Assembly: GCA_022822725.1 (NCBI GenBank)
Contig: JAJEAN010000007.1
Span: 750,382-814,381, forward strand
DNA from: Candidatus Latescibacterota bacterium
GTDB lineage: Bacteria; JAAXHH01
Reading direction: 5' to 3'
Length of the DNA stretch: 64,000 nt
The position numbers and the translations under genes are program-made. Of the stretch, positions 33,792 through 43,678 are shown one piece after another. The notes under the pieces are model-generated. The model was given only the letters and a program-made list of their open reading frames with translations, made no database searches and was not told the DNA's origin. Every line of letters begins with the position of its first letter. The stretch's first letter is position 1.

Positions 33792-34610
33792 TTAAGGCCG
33801 TACGACTTCGTCGATCGCGTTGAGGCTTTCCAGCAGAGGTTCCAGTCGGTCGAGCGGCAACATGCTCGCGGCGTCGCACAATGCCTCGGAAACCCTGGGA
33901 TGGGTTTCGATGAAAACAGCATCGCATCCCGCGGCCACCGCGGCGCGGGCAAGGGGTTCGATGAATTCGGGCGTACCGCCGCTCGCGTCGCTGCTCGGAC
34001 GACCGTACAGCCTCACCACGTGGGTGGCGTCGAATACCACGGGATATCCCGTCCGGCGCATGATGGCCAGCGACCGCATGTCGGCGACCAGGTCGTGGTA
34101 TCCGAAAGAGACGCCCCGTTCAGTCAGGAGGATGTCCCGGTTGCCTTCGCTTTCGATCTTGGAGACGACCGACGCCACGTCTTCCGGCGCAAGGAACTGC
34201 CCCTTCTTTACGTTGACGGGCTTTCCGGTCCGGGCAAGGGCCAGGGTAAGCTCGGTCTGCATGGACAGATGCGCGGGAAGCTGCAGTATGTCCAGGACCT
34301 CCGCGGCCTCGTCGACCTCCTGCAACGCGTGAACATCCGAAAGTACGGGCACGCCGAGGTCTCGAACCTTCCGGAGCACGCGCAACCCCTCGCGCAGCCC
34401 AGGTCCCGCGAAATAGGCTGCCGAAGAGCGGTTCGCCTTCGCGTAGGAGGATTTGAACACGAGCGGGATCCCCAGCCGGCCGGTTACCTCGATCAGGCGT
34501 TCCGCGGTCTCCATGACCACGGCCTCGCCCTCGATCACGCATGGCCCCGCGATCAATGCCAGCGGCCGTCCGCCGCCTATGGCCACGTCTCCCACGGCAA
34601 CTTCTCTCAC
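33792..34610 (-). CDS. kdsA: 2-dehydro-3-deoxyphosphooctonate aldolase (Kdo-8-phosphate synthase)
   Basis: A 272-residue KDO8P synthase with LIAGPCVIEGE at the N-terminus, FKSSYAKANRSSAAYFAGPG, LSDVHALQEVDEA, NVKKGQFLAPEDV, FDATHVVRLYGRPSSDASGGTPEFIEPLARAA and FIETHPRVSEALCDAASMLPL. It condenses arabinose 5-phosphate with PEP in LPS core synthesis. The start is GTG at 34610, overlapping the kdsB stop by four bases (GTGA) with GGAGGAAG upstream. The 482-codon ORF in the track adds a shadow of kdsB and is rejected. It keeps SDASGG where many enzymes have Q-containing loops, and no other oddity was seen. Confidence 0.95.
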   Translation of the reverse strand: MREVAVGDVAIGGGRPLALIAGPCVIEGEAVVMETAERLIEVTGRLGIPLVFKSSYAKANRSSAAYFAGPGLREGLRVLRKVRDLGVPVLSDVHALQEVDEAAEVLDILQLPAHLSMQTELTLALARTGKPVNVKKGQFLAPEDVASVVSKIESEGNRDILLTERGVSFGYHDLVADMRSLAIMRRTGYPVVFDATHVVRLYGRPSSDASGGTPEFIEPLARAAVAAGCDAVFIETHPRVSEALCDAASMLPLDRLEPLLESLNAIDEVVRP

Positions 34611-35377
34611 GATGCATCTTCCTCCGCGGCCAGCCTGAGGTCCGCCTTCACCAGGTCTTCGGGCACATCGACGCCAAGGGGGGCGTAGTCGGTTTGCCGT
34701 ACGGTGATGCGGTATCCGTTTTCCAGGGCCCGCAACTGTTCCAGCCGTTCGATCCGCTCCAGGGGCGTCGGTTCGAGCCCGGCGAACGTGAGCAGGAAAG
34801 CCCGCCGGTACCCGTAGAGACCCACGGTATTGTAGAACCGGTGTTTGCGCAGGAATGCCCGGTCCGGCCGTTCCCCAGGCCAGGGCAGCGGTGAGCGGGA
34901 GAAGTACAGCGCCTGGCCCTGCCTGTCGAAGACCACCTTGCCCATGTGGGGATTGAGCAGGTCCTCCGTTTTGGTGATCCGGTGCGCGAGGGTCGTCATC
35001 GGCAGGTCCGGATCGTCGACCAGGGGCTTCACCACTGTTTCGATGGCTTCGGCCGTGATCAGCGGTTCGTCTCCCTGGATGTTGACGACCACGTCCGTAT
35101 CCATGTCCCGAACAACCGCGGCCAGCCGGTCCGTACCGCTCGGGTGCTCCGGCGCGGTCATGATCGGTTCGCCGCCGAACCCGCGGACCGCGTCCGCGAT
35201 GCGCCGGTCGTCGGTCACCACGTACAGCTCGGTGAGACACCGCGCGCGGCTGGACCGCTCATAGGTGTGCTGTATCATCGGCTTGCCCCGCAATGGCGCC
35301 AGCGCCTTGCCGGGGAAACGCGTCGAAGCGTAACGGGCCGGTATGAGACCCGTGATTCTCGGGATATCAGACCCCAT
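34607..35377 (-). CDS. kdsB: 3-deoxy-manno-octulosonate cytidylyltransferase (CMP-Kdo synthetase)
   Basis: A 256-residue enzyme with the nucleotide-binding N-terminus GLIPARYASTRFPGKALAPLRGKPMIQHTYERS, VVTDDRRI, MTAPEHPSGTDRLAAV, VNIQGDEPLI, YFSRSPLPWP and HRFYNTVGLYGYRRAFL. It activates Kdo with CTP for transfer to lipid A. Its stop codon overlaps the kdsA start, so the two are coupled. It starts eight bases after the gatC stop. All common family motifs are present. Confidence 0.96.
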   Translation of the reverse strand: MGSDIPRITGLIPARYASTRFPGKALAPLRGKPMIQHTYERSSRARCLTELYVVTDDRRIADAVRGFGGEPIMTAPEHPSGTDRLAAVVRDMDTDVVVNIQGDEPLITAEAIETVVKPLVDDPDLPMTTLAHRITKTEDLLNPHMGKVVFDRQGQALYFSRSPLPWPGERPDRAFLRKHRFYNTVGLYGYRRAFLLTFAGLEPTPLERIERLEQLRALENGYRITVRQTDYAPLGVDVPEDLVKADLRLAAEEDAS

Positions 35378-35384
35378 ATGGTCT

Positions 35385-35669
35385 TCAGATTACCTTGGGC
35401 ACCGTGAAATGGCCGCGATCGGACGCCGGAGCGTTCCGCAGCGCTTCTTCCTGGCTCAGTGACGCGCCAGCTTCGTCGCTGCGAAAGACGTTCTTCAGCC
35501 GCAACACGTGGGAAGTCGGATCAATGGCCGTCGTGTCGAGCGTATTGAGCTTCTCCATGTACGCGAGGATGGCGTTCAGCTGATCCACCATCTGTTCCCG
35601 TTCTTCTTCCGAGAACTTCAGGTGGGCCAGTGCCGCGACATGGTCCACGTCCCTGACGGTTACCGTCAT
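35385..35669 (-). CDS. gatC: Aspartyl/glutamyl-tRNA amidotransferase subunit C
   Basis: A 94-residue GatC with the family pattern VDHVAALAHLKFSEEEREQMVDQLNAILAYMEKL, then TSHVLRLKNVFRSDE and APASDRGHFTVPKVI. It is the small belt subunit that holds GatA and GatB together in the amidation of misacylated Glu-tRNA(Gln) or Asp-tRNA(Asn). gatA and gatB are not adjacent. The gene sits alone between pcrA and kdsB in the long minus-strand run. The ATG at 35669 has AAGGG upstream. Confidence 0.94.
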   Translation of the reverse strand: MTVTVRDVDHVAALAHLKFSEEEREQMVDQLNAILAYMEKLNTLDTTAIDPTSHVLRLKNVFRSDEAGASLSQEEALRNAPASDRGHFTVPKVI

Positions 35670-35743
35670 GGTCTGCCGCCCTTTCTCGTGCGCCGGCTCA
35701 ACCGGAGCGTATACGGTAAATCAACAGGTCGATTTACCATTAG

Positions 35744-35773
35744 TTCATCTTCAGGATTATATCATCTCCAGGA

Positions 35774-35788
<15 letters not shown>
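35744..35788. repeat. 17-bp tandem repeat copying the end of pcrA, three copies
   Basis: ATCATCTCCAGGATTAT at 35761-35777 is preceded by a near copy at 35744 and followed by a partial copy at 35778 that is the coding end of pcrA. On the minus strand each unit reads Leu-Glu-Met-Ile-stop, so the gene end with its stop codon has been copied downstream. Confidence 0.92.
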
Positions 35789-37984
<2,196 letters not shown>

Positions 37985-38077
37985 TCACCGTTCCCAAACG
38001 GCCAAGAGAGAAGGACAGTACACCCGGAATTCAGCCCGCTTCATCCATCTGGAAATACCGGTGAGCAGCGCGATATC

Positions 38078-38107
38078 AAAATACACGGCCAAATTCGGCC
38101 CTGTCAA
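38078..38107 (-). promoter_or_regulatory. Predicted promoter for pcrA and the following minus-strand genes
   Basis: On the minus strand TTGACA (plus 38102-38107) is followed after 18 bases by TATTTT (plus 38078-38083), about 90 bases before the pcrA start. The spacer holds the inverted pair GGCC-AAATTC-GGCC. Confidence 0.55.
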
Positions 38108-38160
38108 TAGAATCATGGTCCGGTCGATGACCGCCTGAGCCCGTCCATGCCAAAGTTTCG

Positions 38161-38190
38161 TTGAATCTCCGGGGCAGTCGGCTATATTAT
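38161..38190 (+). promoter_or_regulatory. Predicted promoter for the GHMP kinase operon
   Basis: TTGAAT at 38161-38166 is followed by TATATT at 38183-38188 (spacing 16) or TATTAT at 38185-38190 (spacing 18). It is divergent from the pcrA promoter. The TTG that opens the ORF in the track is this -35 element. Confidence 0.5.
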
Positions 38191-38244
38191 GGCGGATCGA
38201 ATCCAACCCGTCTGTCCGGAGCATATGCCACGGGATCACTGCTG

Positions 38245-39702
38245 ATGCTGGAATGTCTGTCGGAACGTGGAATCCTGTCGGCCGACGCGGATGCCTTCGA
38301 GTACGCGCTGGCCTGCGCGCCTGAGAGTCCGTACGGCCCGCTGGGGGCGCGGTTCTCGGCGGGGAAACCGATCTACGTCGTCCGGTCGCCCGCGCGGCTG
38401 GACTGCATGGGCGGCATCGCGGACTACAGCGGTTCCCTGGTCTGCGAGATGACCCTCGACCGTGCCGTTCTGATGGGTCTACAGGCCCGGGACGACCGGA
38501 AGGTGGTCGTACACAGCGCCGGCGTGGACGAACTGGGCCTATCGCCGGACGTTGCGCTGGGTCTCGACGACCTGGCGCCAGGTTCGGGCGCCGTGGATTA
38601 TGATACCATAGGACGGCGTTTCTCCAGCGCGCCGGAAACCTCCTGGGCGGCCTACGTTGCCGGGGCTTTCAGCGTGCTGCAGGGCGAAGGGCACGTGGAC
38701 CGTTTCCCCCACGGCGCCACGATCGTGCTGGCAAGCAACATACCGTTCCGGGTGGGCGCGTCCTCGTCGGCCGCACTGGAAATCGCCGCCATGCATGGCC
38801 TGAACCTGCTCTACGGAACCAATCTGGACGGGATGACGCTGGCCGTACTTGCCCAGAAGGTGGAGAACCGGGTGGTCGGCGCGGCCTGCGGCATCATGGA
38901 CCAGGTCACTTGCGTGATGGGAATCCGGGGCCACCTGCTTTCCCTGCTCTGCCAGCCCCATACCGTGCGGGAACAGATTCCGATTCCGGACGGCATACGC
39001 TTTATCGGCATCAATTCCGGCATCCGACGGGAGATCAAGGCGGCGAGATATACGAACAGCAGAATCGGCGCGTTCATGGGCCTGGCGATCTTGCGGGACC
39101 GGCTGCGGTCCGGCAACGGAGCCGCCGGGATTCTCCCCCTGGACTACCTGTGCGACCTGCCCACGACCGAATACGTGCAATCCTGCCGGTCCCTGCTGCC
39201 GTCGAGCATTTCGGGCCGGGTGTTCAGGCAGCGCTACGGAAGCACCCCCGATCCCGTGACGACCGTCGATCCGGAGGTCGTGTACAAGGTGCGCAGCCGC
39301 GTGGAACACCCGGTCTACGAACACCGCAGGGTGACCGACTTCACCGAGTGCATCCGCGCGGCGGAGTCTTCCGATCGACCGGAACTTCTCGAACGGGCTG
39401 GAAGGCTGATGTACGCCTCAGACTGGAGTTACACGCACCGGTGCGGGCTCGGGTCCGCCGAAACGGCCTGGATCGTCCGCGAAGTAAGGAAACTGGGGGT
39501 GGAAGCGGGATTCTACGGCGCCAGGATCACGGGCGGCGGAGCGGGCGGGACGGTCGCCGTGGCCGGAAACGACCGCATGTTCGACCACCTGGACGATCTG
39601 CTTGAACGTTACTTCGAAGCGACCGGGATCAAGCCCGGGTTGTTCGCGGGCACTTCTCCCGGCGCCCTCGAGTTCGGGCACCGCGTCTACCGCAAAACCT
39701 GA
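38245..39702 (+). CDS. GHMP sugar kinase, L-arabinokinase/galactokinase-like
   Basis: A 485-residue GHMP kinase. Motif 1 reads SPARLDCMGGIADYSGS (about residues 48-64), motif 2 SNIPFRVGASSSAALE (164-179), then VVGAACGIMDQVTCVMG, and motif 3 ITGGGAGGTVAV near the C-terminus. Galactokinases carry GEHTDYNGG at motif 1. The MGGIADYSGS form is the one I know from plant L-arabinokinase, so the substrate may be L-arabinose or a similar sugar, phosphorylated at C1. The TTG at 38161 is rejected because it is a promoter element; the ATG at 38245 is kept. A nucleotidyltransferase gene follows, as expected for a sugar-1-phosphate product. Confidence 0.85.
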   Translation: MLECLSERGILSADADAFEYALACAPESPYGPLGARFSAGKPIYVVRSPARLDCMGGIADYSGSLVCEMTLDRAVLMGLQARDDRKVVVHSAGVDELGLSPDVALGLDDLAPGSGAVDYDTIGRRFSSAPETSWAAYVAGAFSVLQGEGHVDRFPHGATIVLASNIPFRVGASSSAALEIAAMHGLNLLYGTNLDGMTLAVLAQKVENRVVGAACGIMDQVTCVMGIRGHLLSLLCQPHTVREQIPIPDGIRFIGINSGIRREIKAARYTNSRIGAFMGLAILRDRLRSGNGAAGILPLDYLCDLPTTEYVQSCRSLLPSSISGRVFRQRYGSTPDPVTTVDPEVVYKVRSRVEHPVYEHRRVTDFTECIRAAESSDRPELLERAGRLMYASDWSYTHRCGLGSAETAWIVREVRKLGVEAGFYGARITGGGAGGTVAVAGNDRMFDHLDDLLERYFEATGIKPGLFAGTSPGALEFGHRVYRKT

Positions 39703-39736
39703 GCATTCGCGGCGTCATGGAAGGAGCTGGAACGGG

Positions 39737-40657
39737 TTGGAACGCATTCGAAAGGCGGTCATACCCCTGGCGGGACACGGCGTACGCATGATGCCGGCGA
39801 CCCGCGCCGTGCGCAAGGCGCTCTTTCCCATCGTGGACGTCCGGGGACGGGTATGCCCCGTGCTCCAACTGATCGTAGAGGAAGCGGTCAACGCGGGCAT
39901 CGAGGAAATCGGCCTGGTGATCGCGCCGGAAGACGAGGTCGTGATACGCGCCTACTTCTCGCGGTTGCCCGGTCCATTGAAATCCGCGATCGGGAATCGC
40001 GCGGACTTGCTTGCCGTGGCCGAATTCCCCGGCGAACTCGAGGAGAAGCTGAGTTTCATCACGCAGGATCGGCCCCGGGGGTTCGGCGATGCGGTCCTCC
40101 GCGCGAAGTCCTGGGCCGGCAGTGACCCGGTCCTGGTCATGCTCGGGGATCACCTTTACCTCAGCGGCGAAGACCGGTGCTGCGCGCGTCAGTTGCTGGA
40201 CGCCTTCGTGGAACTGCAGGCGCCGGTCTCGGGCGTGATCCGGAAATCCGTCGACGAAATCAGCCGCTTCGGTACGGTTTCGGGTCGCCCCGTGCCCAGG
40301 TGGCGCGGGCTTTACAAACTCGACACCGTGGTGGAAAAGCCCGGACCGGGACCGGCGCGGGAACGGCTGCGCGTGAAGGGCCTCCCGGCGGACACCTACC
40401 TGTGCTGGTTCGGCCTGCACGCCATGACGCCCGATATCTTCGACTGCCTGGAACGGATGGCAACGGACGGCGCCGCGGAAGGCGGCGAACTGCAGCTGAC
40501 CGGGGCACAGGCCATGCTTTCGACGCAACGGACCTACTTCGCCCTGGAGATGAACGGCGATCACTTCGACACGGGTTCGCCGGAAGGGTTTGTGGAGGCC
40601 GTCGCGGCCTTCGCCGGAGGGGTTCGTGGAGGCCGTCGCAGCCTTCGCCGGTCCTGA
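39737..40657 (+). CDS. Sugar-1-phosphate nucleotidyltransferase, GalU-like
   Basis: A 306-residue nucleotidyltransferase with KAVIPLAGHGVRMMPATRAVRKALFPIVD (a diverged GxGTRxxPxTK loop), PVLQLIVEEAVNAGIEEIGLVI, GFGDAVLRAK, VLVMLGDHLY, VEKPGPGPA and FGLHAMTPDIFD. It should make UDP- or other NDP-sugars. The loop has HGVRM in place of the usual GLGTR, so the substrate may be unusual. The start is TTG at 39737 with AAGGAG ten bases upstream, avoiding overlap with the kinase gene. Its last 11 codons are read from a frameshifted copy of a 34-bp duplication. It is coupled in position with the GHMP kinase, 34 bp away. Confidence 0.85.
   Translation: MERIRKAVIPLAGHGVRMMPATRAVRKALFPIVDVRGRVCPVLQLIVEEAVNAGIEEIGLVIAPEDEVVIRAYFSRLPGPLKSAIGNRADLLAVAEFPGELEEKLSFITQDRPRGFGDAVLRAKSWAGSDPVLVMLGDHLYLSGEDRCCARQLLDAFVELQAPVSGVIRKSVDEISRFGTVSGRPVPRWRGLYKLDTVVEKPGPGPARERLRVKGLPADTYLCWFGLHAMTPDIFDCLERMATDGAAEGGELQLTGAQAMLSTQRTYFALEMNGDHFDTGSPEGFVEAVAAFAGGVRGGRRSLRRS
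40582..40649. repeat. 34-bp tandem duplication at the end of the nucleotidyltransferase gene
   Basis: Copy one (40582-40615) and copy two (40616-40649) share GGAGGCCGTCGC and TTCGCC and differ at a few positions. The period is not a multiple of three, so the second copy is read in another frame, giving the tail GVRGGRRSLRRS. Confidence 0.92.
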
Positions 40658-40701
40658 TTTCGCCGGCCCGGCCGGCATACACAACAAGCGAAAGGGAAAC
40701 C

Positions 40702-41418
40702 ATGTCTGAACAGCAAGCACCATCGCGGGAAACCCTCGAATCCCTGCTCATTCCGAGTACGGCCACGCTGACCTCCGTACTCACGGAATACGGCCTGTAC
40801 AACACCTTCATGCAGGACGTCGCGCCCCTGGCTCCGGGCATGCGCATGGCCGGGCCCGCGTTTACCCTGCGGTACATACCCGGCCGGGAAGACATCACGC
40901 ACGTGCCCGTGGACAACCTTACGGACATGCAACGCATCGGCATCGAAAGCATCGGACCCGGCGAGGTGCTCGTGATCGACGCGCGGGGCGACACCCGGGC
41001 CGGCGTCATGGGCGACATCCTCGCCACGAGGATTCTGCAGCGCGGCGCCGCGGGGGTGGTGAGCGACGGCGCGTTCCGTGATACGCCCGCCATCGTCGAA
41101 GCAGGGCTTACCGCATACGCGAAGGCCAGGAACGCCCACAACAGCAAGAGCGTGCACTACCCGAGCGATATACAGCGTCCCATCGCCTGCGGCGGCGTCG
41201 CCGTGTTCCCCGGCGACGTCATCGTGGGCGATGCGGAGGGCGTCGTGGTGATCCCGCGCCACCTTGCCGATGAAGTGGCTGCAAAGGCCGTTGCGCAGGA
41301 GGACCGCGAAGTCTTCATCCTGCAGAAGATCCAGCAGGGAGCCAGCATCATCGGCGTTTACCCGCCCGATGAAAATACCCTGGCCGAATACGAGACCTGG
41401 AAGGCGAAAAAGGGCTGA
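40702..41418 (+). CDS. RraA family protein (4-hydroxy-4-methyl-2-oxoglutarate aldolase-like)
   Basis: A 238-residue RraA-fold protein. Characteristic segments are GPAFTLRYIPG, VLVIDARGDTRAGVMGDILATRILQRGAAGVVSDGAFRDTPAI and GDVIVGDAEGVVVIPRHLADEV. The Arg-Asp pair in DGAFRDTP is the usual catalytic/metal site. Members are aldolases for 4-hydroxy-4-methyl-2-oxoglutarate or oxaloacetate, or regulators of RNase E. This type, with GDAEGVVVIP, is usually a catabolic lyase. The ATG at 40702 has AAAGGG upstream. The 413-codon ORF in the track reads back through the nucleotidyltransferase and is rejected. Its link to the two sugar genes upstream is positional only. Confidence 0.85.
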   Translation: MSEQQAPSRETLESLLIPSTATLTSVLTEYGLYNTFMQDVAPLAPGMRMAGPAFTLRYIPGREDITHVPVDNLTDMQRIGIESIGPGEVLVIDARGDTRAGVMGDILATRILQRGAAGVVSDGAFRDTPAIVEAGLTAYAKARNAHNSKSVHYPSDIQRPIACGGVAVFPGDVIVGDAEGVVVIPRHLADEVAAKAVAQEDREVFILQKIQQGASIIGVYPPDENTLAEYETWKAKKG

Positions 41419-41422
41419 TTCC

Positions 41423-43678
41423 TCAGTCGGTGGCCAGGTCCGCCATGCGCTGAAAGGCCACTACCGCCAGCAGTCTCTCCTCGGCGTGCAGGGTCCTGTT
41501 CCTGCCTTCCGATTCCAGGTCCGACAGGATCCTGTACGCCAGTTCGACCTCGTCCGTACCCGCTTCCGCGGCCACGTCCCGGGCGACCTCCACGAGCCGA
41601 TTCAGCATCTCACCGGCCCGCTGGCGCTCGAAGGCGCCCATGGCTCGGTCGACGGCCGCCGTGAACCTGTCCCTGGCATCCCTTTCGACTCGCGACCAGC
41701 CGCCCAGTTGCCGGCGGACGGTCCGGAATATCCGCACCGTCGCCCGGTCCTGGTCCATCTCGCCGGACTGGAGCAACCGGTACAGCGGATCCGGCGCGCC
41801 GAGGAGATGCCCCGCCGACATGACCAGCACACCCCGCTGGAGGCTGGTTTCGCTGGTCCGAATGAGGTCCTGCAGCCGTCCCAGGATGCCGGTATTGCCC
41901 ATCCTGGCCAGCGTTTCCAGGGTGGACTGGGCGATCGCGGGGTCCCGCTCATGCTCGAGCAGCGCTTCCAGCCCGGCTTCCGCGCGCCGGTCCCCGATTC
42001 GATCCAGGGCGAGCACGGCGCTTCTCCGGATGCCCGGACGATCATCGTGCAGCAGGGTTACCAGGATGTTGAGGCTGAGCGACGACGGCACCGCGCCCAG
42101 GGCCTCCACTGCCTCTTCGGCGATGTCCGACGACGGGTTGCCCACGCATTCAAGCAGGGGATTCACGGCCTCAGCCGCGCCGATCCTGCTCAAAGACTGT
42201 ACGGCCTCCTTGCGCACGTTGCGGTCGCTGTCCTCCAGCAACGCGATCAGTTCGTCCACGGCCAGGTGACTGCCCGTTTCACCCAGTTCGCGGGCGGCCC
42301 GGGCCCGGACCGAGGGATTGCTCGATTTGCCCATGCGCACCAGGTGCCACAGGGTCGTGATGGGATTTCCCTTGCGCACGCGGTTGATCACGTCCCGGGA
42401 AGAAACCTGCGAATCGGAGGTCACACGGGCGAGCAGGCCCATGTAGGCGATACGAAGCGCACCGTTGGCCAGGAACAGGTACTGCAGACCCGCGAAGGTG
42501 TAGCCGAGGATGGAGACGGCGGGGATAGAGGTACACAGGTCCGCGGCAATGCCGCCCAGTATGGCGCCGCAGGCCGCGCACCCTCGCGATACCGCGGCGA
42601 AGCACCCCAGGAACGCGGAACGGTTGAGTGCCGGGGCTGTCTTGACGATGAGATTGAACCGTGCGGTGCCCCACCCCGCGCTCATGATACCGCCCCAGAC
42701 CTGTACGAGCGGCACCATGATCCAGTAGTTTTCGAGGGTCACGAATCCCCATCCCAGCGGGAACAGGGCCAGTCCCGCCGCGGTGAGCGACATGACCGGC
42801 TTGTACCCGTACTTGTCCGCCAGGTAGCCCCAGAAGGGATTCATGATGATCGTGGCGATGGTCTGAATGGCCGAGTAGATCGCGATCTGGGCGTAGGAGA
42901 CCTCCAGCGTCCGCAGCATGTAGACCGTGAAAAAAGGCGCGGCGATCTGGGCGATGAGGAGCCGCCCCGACACCAGGAACATCAGTCTGCGGAAAGGAAC
43001 GTGCCGGAAGGGCAGGCGAAGCAATTGGTTCGAAGGGACGTGTTCTCCCCGGCTCTTCTGCGGTTCGGGAATGCGGGACCAGGCCCAGACCCCGAAGCCG
43101 GAGAAGACGACGGCCGTGATGAACAGGGTGGTGAAGCCTTCCTGCTCATCTCCCGCGGCGTACGTACTCAGGAAGAACCCCGCGCAGACCGACGTGATCA
43201 GGCCGGCGGACGCCGTCAGGCTGCGCTGGCGGGCGACGAAGCGGCCGCGTATCTCGCCGGGCACCAGATCGGTCAGCCAGGACTGGCGCGCCGGGGAGAC
43301 CAGGGACATGGCCGTCTTTGAAAGGGCGATGCAGCCCATGAGCGCCAGCACCTGGTATCCCTCGAAGAAGAGGAAGGGGATGAAGGCGATGGGCAGCCAG
43401 AGCGACGAACTGACGGCATTGGCGGACAGGCACAGCGTCTTGCGCCGTTGCAGGCGCTCGATCAGCAGCGGCGAGAAGGCCTGAAGCAACTGGCCGATGG
43501 AAATGGACGCGGAGATGAATCCGATCATGGCGCTGGACGCGCCGAGATGCAAAGCGTAACCCGTTGTATAGACGCCCGTGGTAATGGCCGAATGAACCGA
43601 CTCGAGCATACCGTTCACGTTCCACATGCGCATCCCGCGCGCCGTCTGCAGCCGGGTCAGTTTTTTATCCTGTTGCAT
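41423..43678 (-). CDS. MFS transporter fused to C-terminal HEAT repeats
   Basis: A 751-residue fusion. Residues 1 to about 425 are a 12-helix major facilitator (WNVNGMLESVHSAITTGVY, LVPGEIRGRFVARQRSL, FWGYLADKYGYKPVMSL). The remaining 300 residues are helical HEAT-like repeats (ARAARELGETGSHLAVDELIALLEDSDRNVRKEAVQSLSRIG and several more). The C-terminal part should lie in the cytoplasm and could bind a partner or sense a ligand. Two ATGs are possible: 43693 and 43678. I chose 43678, which has GGGAA upstream. Both overlap the end of the symporter gene, so the two are coupled. The transported substrate is unknown. It converges on the RraA gene with four bases between. Confidence 0.85.
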   Translation of the reverse strand: MQQDKKLTRLQTARGMRMWNVNGMLESVHSAITTGVYTTGYALHLGASSAMIGFISASISIGQLLQAFSPLLIERLQRRKTLCLSANAVSSSLWLPIAFIPFLFFEGYQVLALMGCIALSKTAMSLVSPARQSWLTDLVPGEIRGRFVARQRSLTASAGLITSVCAGFFLSTYAAGDEQEGFTTLFITAVVFSGFGVWAWSRIPEPQKSRGEHVPSNQLLRLPFRHVPFRRLMFLVSGRLLIAQIAAPFFTVYMLRTLEVSYAQIAIYSAIQTIATIIMNPFWGYLADKYGYKPVMSLTAAGLALFPLGWGFVTLENYWIMVPLVQVWGGIMSAGWGTARFNLIVKTAPALNRSAFLGCFAAVSRGCAACGAILGGIAADLCTSIPAVSILGYTFAGLQYLFLANGALRIAYMGLLARVTSDSQVSSRDVINRVRKGNPITTLWHLVRMGKSSNPSVRARAARELGETGSHLAVDELIALLEDSDRNVRKEAVQSLSRIGAAEAVNPLLECVGNPSSDIAEEAVEALGAVPSSLSLNILVTLLHDDRPGIRRSAVLALDRIGDRRAEAGLEALLEHERDPAIAQSTLETLARMGNTGILGRLQDLIRTSETSLQRGVLVMSAGHLLGAPDPLYRLLQSGEMDQDRATVRIFRTVRRQLGGWSRVERDARDRFTAAVDRAMGAFERQRAGEMLNRLVEVARDVAAEAGTDEVELAYRILSDLESEGRNRTLHAEERLLAVVAFQRMADLATD

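Noticed and set aside
38161-38244. TTG start for the GHMP kinase given by the ORF track
   Set aside because: The TTG lies in a -35-like element and the following codons run through the -10. The ATG at 38245 starts a conserved-looking N-terminus.
41264-43321. 685-codon plus-strand ORF opposite the MFS-HEAT gene
   Set aside because: Mirror frame, begins inside the RraA gene, arginine/glycine-rich with no motif.
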